A DNA stretch of 64,000 nt from contig MBPM02000035.1 of assembly GCA_001695595.3 (NCBI GenBank), positions 186,001-250,000 on the forward strand, written 5' to 3'. Of this stretch, positions 46,950-58,758 are shown one piece after another (the stretch's first letter is position 1; the number at the start of each line of letters is the position of its first letter). The stretch is from Plasmopara viticola. Its lineage: Eukaryota > Oomycota > Peronosporomycetes > Peronosporales > Peronosporaceae. The position numbers were made by a program, and so were the translations under genes. The notes under the pieces are model-generated. The model searched no databases and had not been told where the DNA came from. It saw only the letters and a program-made list of their open reading frames with translations.

Positions 46950-49900
46950 TAATGTCTATTTATATGCAATTAGCGCCGACCATGTACTCCGTTTCATACC
47001 GTGCCAGCACCGCCTTCTCAGTTCTTGATTGCGTTCGACAACGCACCCACACAGAAGAAAGCCACACTTGCGACATCGAACAGGCCCAGTTCGTTCGTTG
47101 GCCTTCGCTACGAGCCTTTCACCTCGGCCTCAACTCCTTGCAGTCGTCTCCGTTGCGCTTGCCTTGCCGCCTTCTGCTACGATCGCCTCCATAGCTCGCT
47201 GAGCGACTCGTCTTCAATGACAAGTCGTCGTTACCTTCGCTTAAATTACTTAAGATCCTATCGCGCCTCGACTTTAACTTCCTAGTTGTTGTCTGGTACC
47301 TACTGCTTAAATTGGTCTGGTAAAGAGACCGTAAAATATCATTTAAGAGGCTTACAACTTGTGAAATTCTAAGTAGAAGACTGCAGTTGTATCGGACCGT
47401 GTATTTAAATATATCTCGCCCTATACAGCTTCCAGTAGAGTCTCTCTTTACTTTGTGCGGACTCTAACTCCTCAGAGCTAAGCTTGCATCTCATACTATA
47501 GACAGTAGCCCGCGGAAGAGTTTCTAATTTTTTTAGCTACAAGTTGCTCGTAATCATGGTGATGTCACGCCCCACATCTCACCGCTCAGAGTTCTCTCGT
47601 CGATTACCAGGGGATTCATTGCTAAAGACTAGCGAGTCTGAACTCGATCTTCGAAACCTTGACGCTTTGCGTCTTAAATGCGCTGAAAATGGTGCCAACA
47701 CCGGCTAAGGCAGCAGAATTGCACCGCATGTGAATTTCTTGTCCACATGTTACTATGCGTAAGCATCTAGCTGAGGTGCTTAATGAGCTTACAAAAGACG
47801 ACCAGCCACAGCTTTAGAAAGACGTCCTTCCCACGTTCGTGCGAAACGGTCTTCCGGGTAATTGAAGTTCCGTCGCCTGATGATGGTATGGTTAAGTTTC
47901 GTGTTCGCCTCGTCAACTACAAAGTTGCGCGTTATAATGGAGTAACCCTCCGTCAAGTCTTATTCGTCAAGAGTAAGCGGCTGCGCAGAAGGCGGTTATA
48001 TCAGCTACTAAATTGGCGTCCGGATAGTATTTCCCATCCGTAGATGATTTCTCAGTTGTCTCTTTTGTGTTCAATCCGTCTCTCCCCCAATTTGTCCAAA
48101 AGAGTCAGGTGGACTCTTCTTTGGATTCTTCAACTGTCTCTCAGGTGGCTCCTTCATAGTCAATAAGCCCTTGCGCTTACTCTCAAACACCTGACGTCAT
48201 GATGTCGGATCCCCCTGTATAAATTCTAATGTAAGTGGCGTCGATTTCGCCTTGTCCAATGTTGACGCTAACGAATAAATGAATGGTGAAATTCCCTTGC
48301 CCGTAATCAATTCAAGCGCTTCTTTATGGGCAAAGGCAGCTTCCAATTTGAAAACACTGTATGGTCGTCCGAGTACTGAATTGGCTGGAAATACAGCGTA
48401 TAATATGATGTTCACGCATTGGAAGGCACAGAAAGTGTTAGCGACCTTGTTAAGTCAAATTACTATAGTCTTCCATGGTTTGAAGGTTTACAACCAGATG
48501 CTGCCCAATGGCAGTGCGATCTCGAACTTCGCCGCAAGGGCCCGACGAACCTTGCCTTAAAGGTACTCTCGTAGTTGCTGCCACACGAGTGTACATCACC
48601 TTGATAACTCCGGTTACTTTGCTTTACGATGTGGAAAACATGACTCGTCTTGAATTCTTTGCGTACATCGACTCTTTTTACTCAACTTAGCGGACCGCTC
48701 TCCGCTTGACCAATTAGCCACGGCTGAAGCAAACTCCAGGCTTATGCTCCCTGTCATGGCGTCTCGCTACATTAGCACATTACCGCAGCCCTTGTCGTCT
48801 TGTCACCAATACTCGTCGTGGAACAAGTTCGGCTCAATTACAGTGCATCAAGATACTTCGGACTACAGATAAAGCAAAGAGGATGCCAAAGCTTTTTTTG
48901 GCCATGCTCCGTCAGTTTCGGAGCAGTCCAAGAAGGCCCAGCTGTACTTTAAATCTGGGAATTGATTCTTCATATTGTAACTTCTAATCACGATCCACTT
49001 AAGTTTTCCATCTTAATGGATAGAAACTCTACTTTTCTCGTTAATTTAACGATACCGCTGCTTTCGGATGACACTCTTTGACTGTCGGGCTTTAGCTCTT
49101 TTGCAGAAGACCTATTGCAGTACGAAGCAGTGCCCGAATGGCTTAAGACTTTGGTCAAAGCCGTCCAAGCTATAAAACATGATGCGAATTAAGATTCCTC
49201 GCCTTCACTTCTAGACGAGAGGCGCGAGCCTTCAAGGCGGTTTTAGTTAATGTGAATAGGCTGAATTAGCCGCGCCTTCAATTTTTTCAAGACTTTCTTT
49301 TAACTCACCATCCCATCGCTCTCCAAGAAACCAAGCTCATAAGCCAGCAGTCAGCCGAAAATAGCGACTACTTTCTTCATGCCCCAGACAAACATACCCG
49401 TTCTTTCTGGTCTCATTCACCCTCTACTGGATATTGTGTCCGTAACGTTGTCCATTTATCGTTTAAATGAAGCACACCCTTTTCAAAACATTCGCGACGA
49501 AACAACTCTCATTACAGACTCGACTTTATTGAAAAATCGATATTTGGCCGTGTCCGCCAACTTCAAAACAATTTTTACGTGGTATACGGTCCGGTTCGCC
49601 CAGAAGATCGATCTATTTTTTCTCAGCTTTTCCTAGGCAATTTTAAGATTCTGCTGTACACCTAGTGTTAGGCAATTTTAGTATAATTATGAATTCCGAA
49701 TTAGACCAAGCTACACCTAGTACCTGTTTCCATGACAGCGGCCGCGTCGAGCTTCTCAATTGAGTGATTAGCCTCGGCTTAATTGGTTTTTGGCGCCTTG
49801 AAACCCGAATTTGCGCGAATTTACGGACCAAAATCTTAGAATAGTGTTGTTAGTTGTCTCGCTAGTGTGGATTTTTTCGACAAATTTATTCGCTCCAATA

Positions 49901-52900
49901 GGCATCTAATGGAACACAAGTATGGAACATCCAATTACATTTCTATTGAATTTTCAGCTGCTTCCGCTACAATGTTTCCTTCAGACTCACTCCCTTTCAA
50001 ATTTCCACACTAGCTGCTTCAATGAAGCTCTATTCAAGATCAACTTTTAAGCAATCTTTTGCGTCTTTCAGCTTTTCTCGATCTAAGAACCCGGAATCCG
50101 GGATGCATACTGGGCGAGCATAAACAAAGAGACCGTGGGATATCTTCGGCGTAAGGGAGTTACTTCTGCTCAACGGCGGAAACTCCTTTTGGCTTCTTGT
50201 GCTTGATAAAAGCTTTTCTCATCCGATCCCAGTGACTGTAATCGGCATCAGCGTGACTTGTCCCACATAGCCTATTTAACTTTTTTGATAGCAGATCGTG
50301 ACCGTAATATTGTCTATAAGTTTGACATGTATATCACGTCCGGCAAGCAATCTTCAACACCTAGATCACCTATGGCGCCAGAATTGAAGCTTTCAATTTC
50401 ATCAGTTGATACGCTTTCAAGATTATCTAACGATCCAAGCACAATTCTTTCCACTCATCGTCAGTTTTGGGAACCATTTCAATCGGATTTTCATGATCTT
50501 GTGGTCGAATGTCAGCACTTTGACACACAAAAGCTTAAAGACATTCTTTAACATAGCTTTCGGAAGCTAACGTCAACCGACTCCGCTATGCCCGACGCGC
50601 CGCTTACGGCTAAGGATTTTCATCACGCCTTTACGCACACTGCACGTGAGAAATCTCCATGCTCGGATGGACCTCCTGCGGAATATTATCGGCTTTTCCG
50701 GCTACATGGACTCAGGTTTTGAAGCCTAAAAATACGGCTCAATTTTGAAAGGGTCGGATGACTAAATTTTAACGCCGTGGCTTCATAAACGCGGCTCTCG
50801 CTCGGACCCCAAGAACTATCGGCTTTTGACGTTGCCGAATCAAGATGCCAAGTTTGGGCCAAGCCTTTGGCCTATCGCCTCAACAAAATTTTTACCTGCT
50901 TCACTAGAAATTTGACAATTTGGCTTTGTTCCGAGGCGTGACATATGCCGTGCTCTTTGATACTTTCACGATCTTCAAGATTATTGTTGTCGGGCGAACT
51001 CCCGCAATCCAGTCGGTGCTATTTGCCTTGACTCTGCCAAAGCCTTCGATAGTGTCAACCGGCGGGCACTAGATCATGTGTACAAAAATTGGGAATTTGG
51101 ACTTAATCTTTGACCTTGGGTCTAGACGTTTTTTAATGGGCACTCGTTCAAGTCATCATTAATTCTTCACGCTCGACGTTTTTAGGTAGGGAGTCGGGGT
51201 ACAACAAGGTGATCCACTTACTCCTGGTTTATTCGTACTTTTTATCGGGCCTTTACTTTGTTATCTGTGGCTAACAAGTGAAGGTTCTGCCATAAAGATT
51301 CGGTACACATTTCATCACATCCTGAGCTTCGCAGATAATGTTACAGGCATTATCAACAGTGTCTCATGCGCGCCCCAGTGTATGACTCGAATACAAATCT
51401 TTTGTAATGCCACTGGTATGCGGTTAATATGAATAGGACAGTCATCTCTTCTTTTCGTTCCTCCAAAGACCCTAAAACTTACAATCGGCTTCAACCTCTA
51501 TGAATTCGCGTCTTAGAAAAACACGAGCACACTTCTCATTTGGGCATCGCGGTTGAACCTTTATTCAAATCCGCTCTCTAACTTCAGTCCCTTCTTGTAC
51601 AAATTTAAAAAACGTGTTTTTTAAAGATGGTGAGCACGCACTCTAAGTGGTAGAGTTTTCATCTATAAATTATGCTTTTTTTACACTCCGGCATTTTTTC
51701 GGTACAGTTTCACTTCCAAAACAAGATCTACTGCAGTTTACTCCGCTTATGCGCAACTTCGTCAATAACACTCCCTCAAAAGCTATTGATGATCTTGCTA
51801 CTCGGGGACAAATATCCCGTGGATAAAAACTCGGGAGGGCTCGATTTACCTTCAGTTGCATCATCGGTTAATTTACTGTGAGTCAACCTCATTCGGCAGC
51901 TTATTATGCAATGTCGCCCCAACTTATCAACTCCTCCGAAATGGTTTGATCCGGCACAAACTGTTTACGTACAACTTTTTCGACTGGCACAGACTTCTTG
52001 CTGGCACGTAATTCCTACTTACCGGATAGATGCTATCGCAGTTTCGACCTCTAGAATTACGGTCAAACTTCACAGCGCAAATCCTGTGTTTACGCGACTC
52101 TCATGGTCGCTTTGGAACAATGTCTTTTTTCGTTTCACAAAAGCGAACTGTCCTCTGGAGGTGCTTCATTGTAGAGCTTCTTTTAGCCATGATCGTATTT
52201 TAAGACTTTTAGACATGGTATCGGACTCTTTCGGACCAAGAAACTTTACGTAACGCCTTAATCAAATCTTCTATTAAAGCGGGTCGGCGGTGGTTAGAAA
52301 ACCCGCCTCGCGCATTGCACTTCATAAGCACTATCAAGCCTTTAAAATTTTTCACTAATCACCCGAGGGCATGATCAGCGAGCTACACGTATAAATTTTG
52401 TTGGACAAGATATCATCTACACCTCCAATATTTTAATCAGGCGACTTCTTATAGCCCAAGATTCACCACCGCTTCCACTGGATCAGCTTTCATCTTCTGC
52501 CGTTCAACTTCGGCCAAACCACTGGCCTTTGAGCGTCGCCTTTAGCGAGATTTTTTCCCCTCTTCTCCCCTTTTATAATTTCTTTGGATTTCAACTTCAG
52601 CACAATGGACTTAGGTTCCGGTATAAGTACCGCTGGCATAAAGATTGCACATTGTGTACATGGATGCAATACAACAGAGACTCCTCTTCATTTACTAGAA
52701 GACTGCCACATGGCCCAACATTTATGGCGCCTCTTTCTTCCACCATGCTCAACAATTTTCGGCAATACAATAAGTGGCCACACGTTTTGTTTCTAAACTA
52801 GTTGGTGGTTCCTGATGCACATCAAGCTACTTTCGGTACACTTACGCCTTTTCGCCTTCCCACGTAATTTGCTGTGTCATTTTGCGCTCACTATGACTAA

Positions 52901-53060
52901 ACTGCGACAAAGCAATATTTGACGCATCGCTACTTCATGCTGAAAGAACATTTTACCAACGTTTGACGATGATTCGTCTTCACTATCACCGGATATATCA
53001 ATTAATGACCCACCCGCGTACAAGTGGCCATACTTGACTCGAGTCACAACTTAAAGCATT
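46950..53060 (+). mobile_element. degenerate L1-type non-LTR retrotransposon (LINE)
   Basis: All ORF2 domains can be traced in order. The APE-type endonuclease lies at about 49400-49860 (VVYGPVRPEDRSIFSQLF, then V-L-G-N-F-S-I-I-M-N-S-E-L-D-Q in place of the usual GDFN, then SLGLIGFWR). Reverse transcriptase lies at about 50570-51500 (SPCSDGPPAEYYRLF, DSAKAFDSVNRRAL, GVQQGDPLTPGLF and F-A-D-N at 51328 in place of FADD). The zf-RVT zinc-binding end is C-x3-C-x3-ETPLHLLEDCHMAQHLW near 52640-52745. Stops and frameshifts are frequent. The 46950-48900 part is taken as ORF1 by position only. Ends are uncertain and no poly-A tail was identified. Confidence 0.85.
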
Positions 53061-53811
53061 CAGTGATCAATAGTATCAATCTTCGTTCAAGATCCATATT
53101 CGCTATTTGACGAATGACTTCCCGTTTTCCACAATATCACCTTTTACTGATTTACACCCACGTCTTCTCGCGCCTTATCATTTAACATTTTCGCCTCTAT
53201 CGCCATTTGCACCTCAGCTTGATTTGTTTGAGTCGCTGATATCGATTTCCATTTATCTACACTTTCGACTCCAATCTACAAGCTTTATATATATTCTGTC
53301 CAACGTTTGGATCTCGTAGGTAGAAGCTTTTGATGAGGAAAAATATGTGTTTGATCGTATTATTTTTAAATATTCGTCGTGTTCAGCTATATCGAAGCTC
53401 ATCATTGTTGCCACCCAATGACGTAACACCACCTGACTTGTGTAGCACAATCGAGTAGCTTGGTAGTAAAAAAACTGAAGCACTTTCATTGCGGATGCAG
53501 TCCTCACCAAAATTGTGGTAGCAATTTTTATCGATAACTACGGGCAGAACAGGTATACTATATCAAATAAGTCAGTCGTAGAACTGCACATTGCGACGCC
53601 TTCGCACCAGAATAAGTAAACCTTCATTCACCCGTCTGCATGCCTCCTTTGTGTAAGATCGTAACAAACTTTACATATCCAGAATTTGTCTCACTGATTG
53701 AAGCCATGTTGATTCATAATGTTACAAAATGAGAACGAGACAATTTTTTTTTTTCCAACCTATCTATTCCTATCTGTGAATATGAAGTGCACGTTAGAGA
53801 ATCGGCCCCTT
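53061..53811. other. spacer between LINE relic and gene island
   Basis: Non-coding; holds dispersed repeat copy D3 and a run of T residues near 53743. Confidence 0.4.
53565..53680 (+). repeat. dispersed ~130-bp repeat, copy D3
   Basis: Resembles D1 from its beginning ('caaataagtcagtc...ctgca..attgc') through 'gtctgcatgcctcctttgtgtaa' to 'ctttacat'. It covers the site where D1 carries the SINE but has no insert, so it acts as an empty-site comparison. Confidence 0.5.
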
Positions 53812-55500
53812 TTACCTCCAAAGCTTTACGATTGAGTGCGTGCCACAAAACCAGCGGTCGCACTTGTAATGCGATTCACGATTAAAACGTATCTGGCACT
53901 CGCGTTCGTTCGGCAGCGCCTTGGATGGACATGGGCTTGTGAGGTGCAGTTTCGGCGGGCTTTCGTACACGACCTCGCCTTCCGTTGCAAACAAGTCAAG
54001 CGCCTTCACACGGTTTGATACGAGGTGTTTTTCTCGAACAAGGTCCATGCCGGCGCGCCGAATCTGATCAATCTTGGGCCAGTTGTTGGGATCATTTACC
54101 CAATACATAACTTCTTCTGGGTTTTGCCGATCGAATCCCACATAATGTTCACCCTCGTTCATCCCAAGTGCAGCCAGCAGAGGTCCGACATCGCGGTTGA
54201 CAGCCAGCAGCGCCCCTGTTGACGGGATTTCAAAGATCTTGGCAATGACATACTGAAATATCAGTGTCGTTGTGATTCCTGTACGATACGAGCGCAAGTA
54301 AGTAGCGTAAATTGCCGACTGGTTGTCTGCTACGTAATATCCAGAATGTTGGTACACGTCCATGACGTCGCGATGGTCTTGCTGGTACTTTCCGAGCCAA
54401 TGGCGCAGCGGGTACCAATTTGAGCCAAGTTTACCAGATAAAAGGATTTTGTTGATCGGGTATTCGTTAAACGAGGCATTTACAAAATCTGGACCCGACG
54501 AATGTGGGAGCCACACTGACAAAGGAAAGTCGCGTTCGTTCACCGAGTTGGTCACGCTAGCAAAGTAGTCGTCCATAAAGTATGCATACGTGCCTATCAT
54601 CACGTCGATCTTTGTCAAAATTTGATCGCGCAAGACAATAGGATTAAATTGGTCGTAGTAGTGCAAATCATCATTCCACACTGCAATTATAGTTCCCAAT
54701 GTACGCAATTCGTGAAAATAGGCGCTGTACTCTTGAAGCAACGCCATGGGGTAGTAAAATGAATTCAAGCAAAAAAGTAGCACACTCGGGGCTCGCTTAC
54801 GGTCCATATCATAGAGCACTTTTGTTGGGTTTTTGGATGTATCAAGGTCTGTCCATCCGTGCTCGGCCTTGAGCTCCTCAAACAGTGACAAGAAGGAGCG
54901 CAGCACGTAGCCTTTCCAGTGCGATGAGCATCCAACTAGAAACTTGCGTCCATTAGTGCGCTTCTTGCGTTCTGTCACCCACGCTTTCAACTCTCTCGAG
55001 TTGAGCCCTGAAGATGGGAACAACTTACCCTCAGGTCTCCCCGTTGCATCTTTCACCGTCTGCATGTCAACGTCCATCTCATGATAAAAGCCTAGCAGTC
55101 CGTTGTGACCGCGCGTTGGCATGAAGTACCCATTGAATCGCATGCGACCTATGACCTCAAGTGCCAATAGAGCAGAGCCGCATAATCCCACCAACACAGC
55201 AACAATCCAAATGCCCTTCCACATAGAGCGCGTGCCTCGGGGAGTCAGCAACAGGCGCGAAAGAGTAGCGGTGCGCAATCTTTTCATCCAAGCTGCGCCA
55301 TTTTCTTTTCTTTTGTGCTTCTTTTGCATGTCGTTGGCATCGTCGTCAACGGCGGCAGCACCTCGGCGGCGTGAGGAAATGACAGGAAGTAGCAGCTTAC
55401 TGCTTCCATTCCTTCTCCCTGTCGATTGCACATTTAATAGACTCTCCGACTCGTCAAGCGGATCCATACTGGAAGTGCGAGAGCCGACTCGCTCACGCAT
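53812..55500 (-). CDS. type II membrane glycosyltransferase-like protein
   Basis: A 562-residue protein with ATG start. It has a ~93-residue basic and Ser-rich cytosolic tail, a single membrane helix at about 94-118 (IWIVAVLVGLCGSALLALEVI), and a long luminal domain. That domain has a Rossmann-like arrangement: a KFLVGCSSHWKG strand/loop, VLLFCLNSFYYP, TIIAVWNDDLHYYD, KILLSGKLGSNWYPLR, and a C-terminal half with E-I-P-S-T-G-A-L-L followed by the HYVGFD and PEEVMYWVNDPNNW motifs. The latter resemble the nucleotide-sugar binding end of GT4-like/CgeB-type glycosyltransferases. A Cys-containing tail follows. Topology suggests Golgi or ER; donor and acceptor cannot be told. M12 is a possible alternative start. 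It is divergent from the LRR gene. Confidence 0.85.
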   Translation of the reverse strand: MRERVGSRTSSMDPLDESESLLNVQSTGRRNGSSKLLLPVISSRRRGAAAVDDDANDMQKKHKRKENGAAWMKRLRTATLSRLLLTPRGTRSMWKGIWIVAVLVGLCGSALLALEVIGRMRFNGYFMPTRGHNGLLGFYHEMDVDMQTVKDATGRPEGKLFPSSGLNSRELKAWVTERKKRTNGRKFLVGCSSHWKGYVLRSFLSLFEELKAEHGWTDLDTSKNPTKVLYDMDRKRAPSVLLFCLNSFYYPMALLQEYSAYFHELRTLGTIIAVWNDDLHYYDQFNPIVLRDQILTKIDVMIGTYAYFMDDYFASVTNSVNERDFPLSVWLPHSSGPDFVNASFNEYPINKILLSGKLGSNWYPLRHWLGKYQQDHRDVMDVYQHSGYYVADNQSAIYATYLRSYRTGITTTLIFQYVIAKIFEIPSTGALLAVNRDVGPLLAALGMNEGEHYVGFDRQNPEEVMYWVNDPNNWPKIDQIRRAGMDLVREKHLVSNRVKALDLFATEGEVVYESPPKLHLTSPCPSKALPNERECQIRFNRESHYKCDRWFCGTHSIVKLWR

Positions 55501-55513
55501 TGGAGCTCCAATG
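55498..55513. promoter_or_regulatory. 16-bp perfect palindrome in the divergent promoter
   Basis: cattggagctccaatg is self-complementary and carries a CCAAT-type pentamer on each strand. It covers the annotated start codon of the glycosyltransferase gene and lies within 90 bp of the LRR gene start, so it may be a shared promoter element. This is inferred only from position and symmetry. Confidence 0.4.
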
Positions 55514-55587
55514 CTTTGATTCGTTATAATTTATTTGATGCTGTAAAGGTACGATTTTCAGCCAGTAATCATCTCGATTGCGATCGA

Positions 55588-58500
55588 ATGCCGCTGCAGG
55601 CACTTACGCCGGAGCTGGCGGCGCAGATCGCGGCCGACTATCCGGCTTTACAGAGTCTTAACTTATCTAATAATGCGCTTCGCAACGTTCTTCATCTGCA
55701 GCTACTACCCCAATCTCTAACGCAGCTAGATTTGAGCCGAAATTGTCTTTCGGCGCTGCCCGAGGAGATTGGCACGTGGTTACCTGCGCTTCGTTTGCTA
55801 CGGCTGCGCGAAAATGCGCTTGAATCACTGCGGCCTCTCAGTGGATGTAGGTGTCTTCAAACGTTAGACGTTGGTGCGAATCATGTGACGCTTGTGAGTG
55901 AGCTACGATTCTTACAACCGCTGACGCAGCTTCGTCATCTCTCGCTCGACGGAAATCCGCTGGCCAAGTCGCCTACGTATCACCGCGAGACGCTTGCCAT
56001 GCTACCTTTGCTTCAAACACTAGACGATCAAGCTATTACAGCGGCTGAGAGGCTGTACGCCAAACTGCATTTGAAGACGCAACATAATAACGACGATATC
56101 TCACCAAGAGATCCGTCACCAGCGCTGTCACCGAGATTACTGACACCTGAGAGTCTTCAAACGCAAACGAATTTTAACCAGGAGACATTAGTGAATGGAG
56201 TAATGTTGCCAAATGAAATGAATCAAGAAGAAATGCGGTGGAAAGCGGAAAACGAAAACGCTTATATCACGGAGGAGAGAAGACAGCCATCACCTCCGCT
56301 AGTAGCCACAACAGTGCCACCACTGTCAATACCATTTCAGCACCCAGCCATAGAGAGACCAGAGATGATTCAACAGGCCAGGAAGTCAGATCAACAAGGT
56401 CGCATTGATACCCGGCACGCGTATACAGTTTCACAAAGTTCCAAGGACAAGTTTAGCGTAAATGTCAAAAGAACTGATCAATCCGAAAGTACTGCTGCAC
56501 TGAATGCAAACACAAAAGAGGTGTTGCTGACAAGTCGTGTAGAGGCACTTGAGGGTATACTGGCTGTACAAGACAGAACAATGAGGCAAACCTTAGTCAA
56601 GTTTGGTGAACAAAGTTTGGGTTCTTTGACAAATCACCTAGGCAAAAGTGAATCTGATGTTGTGCTGACGTTTGAAGCTGCTGCAGTCGTGTACACTCGA
56701 TTACTTGCTACGTGGCGTGAAAAATGCGTGGCACTCATGGTGCAAGCCCAATCCAATGAGCTTGCGAACGAGGCTCTTACGCATAAGTTTCGACAACAAA
56801 AAAGAAAAATTACCGAAGCTCTTGCTCGTTGCGAAGTACAGCTCGAGACGTGGCAGCAGCGTGCAGCAGATTTTGAAGCCCAGCGCGATCTCGAGGTTGT
56901 AGCAAAGCGCCAAGCCGAAACCGAGCGAGTACAGGCTACCACAAAAACTATACAAGCTGTCCGGGTGTTGGCGCTCGAGCGTGGGAAATTGCAGACAGTA
57001 GCTGAGACGGTCGTTCGATTCACAGATGGTCTTGTACGTGACAAAGTAGGTTTGCTGCACGGAGGCTCTGCGAAGCTTCAAGCATTAGAACGACGACTAG
57101 TGCTCGCAAAAGAACGAGTTGAGCTGGCTTCTACTCTTCTATTACATCGAGAGGCAAGACTGCGTAACAGCGAGGCTGCGCTGGAGGCTGACCGGCGAGT
57201 CTGGGCACATCGATTGGAACAGATGCGCAGCGCAAGACTGCAAGATCAGCAAGTTAAAAGCGAGAACAATGGCAAGAGTGCTAATGTATTGATGCGTCCC
57301 CCTCCAGACGGAAAACTTTTACGACCAGCAACAGAGACGGCACTACGCAACCTATTTCACCGGTTAGATTGTTACGATACTGGCCTGGTACAGTCACACG
57401 AGCTGCTCCAAGCTTTGCGACGAGGAGATCCGACTGTACTTAATGCTGTTGGGGGCCCAAAGAAATTGTCTAAGCTCGTGACCCACATCGAGGCTGCGTT
57501 TGGTGGTAGGACTCGAGCCACACTTACATGGGGTGAATTTTTATTGCTTTTTATTCCAAAGAGCTCCATGTCCATAGCAGCGTTTTCAGAGGATTGTAAA
57601 GAGTCTGAGGAGGAGGTGGAATCATGGACAAGACTCAGCAAATCAAATAATGTCTGCTGTCTTTGTACGGCATTTAAAAACAATGAGCTGCCTAGTTGGC
57701 CGTTCGCTTCAGCGTTTTCTACACTTGAACAAGCAGTTCAGATTGATAAGAAGACGAAAGGAGTTAGTAAGCGCAGCGAGCGCAAAGCATTCGAGACGCT
57801 CAGTCACGCAGAACTCGCACACCAGGTAACCGTTTTAAAGTCCGATCGTCAACATCTTTGGTGTCTGCTTGCACGTGATGCACACGACTTGCGCGATCGC
57901 GTGAGTCTTGTTCGTCGAGAGTGGGAAGCCAAGACTAGCGAATTGGTTTTTCAGGTCGATAGGCTTCAGCAAGATCTGAAAGAACAAGCTAATACTTTAC
58001 TTAATGTTCAAAGGCAGCAAGAACGAGCAGAGGTAGCACGGGATGAGGCTTTACTGGAGAGTCAGAGATTGCGTGAGCTGCTATCGACGCAGAAGCAAGA
58101 CTTTGAGCTGCAAAAGAAAAAGCAGGAGGCGGAAACAGCCGAACGGTTACAGCATGAGCACGACATTTGGCAGACTGAGATTCAAGATGTTCGTTTGGCA
58201 CACTCGCTACTTCAGAGTGACCACGGCAAGCAACAAGTGCGCATTCGCCAGCTTGAACGGGACTTAGCGCGACAGAAGGAAGCACTACTCGCTCACGAAA
58301 CGCAACGAGTGGTGAGTTTAGAGGACAAAGTTTGTCGACGTGACGCTGAGCTAGCACGTCTGAGGCGGGAGCGAAACACAATCTTGAATTCGTTGCGCGA
58401 GCACGAGCAGAAGCTCGCGATGGCAAACGCTGTGAAGGAATTGGCATTGACGAAATCCATTGCAACTCAGACAGAGCAAACACCGCAGTGGAAGCAAAAA

Positions 58501-58758
58501 AGCGTGGCGTGTCAGACGCGAGCAGTACAAGCACAAGCTGCAAGTGATAAACGAATTGATGCGAACGACTATCGAATGAGTAGGAACGACATTGCAATTC
58601 CAAACTTGTTTGATACACTCGACGATGGTGGAGCCAAAGGTAAGGGTATTAAACAGTGTGCACTTAACAACTCAGCTCCGAAAATCACGTCTGAGGATGT
58701 TAATTTGCGGCTCCGAAAGTTACAGACACTCACCGAGAGCTTGCTCGCAGATGATTAA
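55588..58758 (+). CDS. leucine-rich-repeat/coiled-coil protein with EF-hand-like segment
   Basis: The frame is open from further upstream but the first ATG is at 55588, giving about 1056 residues; the LRRs begin soon after it. Residues ~5-150 hold about five LRRs (SLNLSNN, QLDLSRN, LLRLREN, TLDVGAN, HLSLDGN), closed by an LRR-cap-like NPLAKSPTYHRETLAMLPLLQTLD. Then comes a low-complexity linker, a first coiled coil at ~386-576, a degenerate EF-hand-like pair at ~585-665 (LDCYDTGLVQSHEL; two calcium-binding positions lost), and a second long Gln/Glu/Arg-rich coiled coil at ~740-950. This layout resembles centrosomal or ciliary scaffold proteins, but no named orthologue is certain. Its 3' end lies 80 bp from the convergent transporter gene. 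Confidence 0.88.
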   Translation: MPLQALTPELAAQIAADYPALQSLNLSNNALRNVLHLQLLPQSLTQLDLSRNCLSALPEEIGTWLPALRLLRLRENALESLRPLSGCRCLQTLDVGANHVTLVSELRFLQPLTQLRHLSLDGNPLAKSPTYHRETLAMLPLLQTLDDQAITAAERLYAKLHLKTQHNNDDISPRDPSPALSPRLLTPESLQTQTNFNQETLVNGVMLPNEMNQEEMRWKAENENAYITEERRQPSPPLVATTVPPLSIPFQHPAIERPEMIQQARKSDQQGRIDTRHAYTVSQSSKDKFSVNVKRTDQSESTAALNANTKEVLLTSRVEALEGILAVQDRTMRQTLVKFGEQSLGSLTNHLGKSESDVVLTFEAAAVVYTRLLATWREKCVALMVQAQSNELANEALTHKFRQQKRKITEALARCEVQLETWQQRAADFEAQRDLEVVAKRQAETERVQATTKTIQAVRVLALERGKLQTVAETVVRFTDGLVRDKVGLLHGGSAKLQALERRLVLAKERVELASTLLLHREARLRNSEAALEADRRVWAHRLEQMRSARLQDQQVKSENNGKSANVLMRPPPDGKLLRPATETALRNLFHRLDCYDTGLVQSHELLQALRRGDPTVLNAVGGPKKLSKLVTHIEAAFGGRTRATLTWGEFLLLFIPKSSMSIAAFSEDCKESEEEVESWTRLSKSNNVCCLCTAFKNNELPSWPFASAFSTLEQAVQIDKKTKGVSKRSERKAFETLSHAELAHQVTVLKSDRQHLWCLLARDAHDLRDRVSLVRREWEAKTSELVFQVDRLQQDLKEQANTLLNVQRQQERAEVARDEALLESQRLRELLSTQKQDFELQKKKQEAETAERLQHEHDIWQTEIQDVRLAHSLLQSDHGKQQVRIRQLERDLARQKEALLAHETQRVVSLEDKVCRRDAELARLRRERNTILNSLREHEQKLAMANAVKELALTKSIATQTEQTPQWKQKSVACQTRAVQAQAASDKRIDANDYRMSRNDIAIPNLFDTLDDGGAKGKGIKQCALNNSAPKITSEDVNLRLRKLQTLTESLLADD

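Noticed and set aside
55516..55587. Upstream extension of the LRR protein frame
   Set aside because: The frame is open but begins at a TTG; the first ATG (55588) directly precedes the first leucine-rich repeat, so it is taken as the start.
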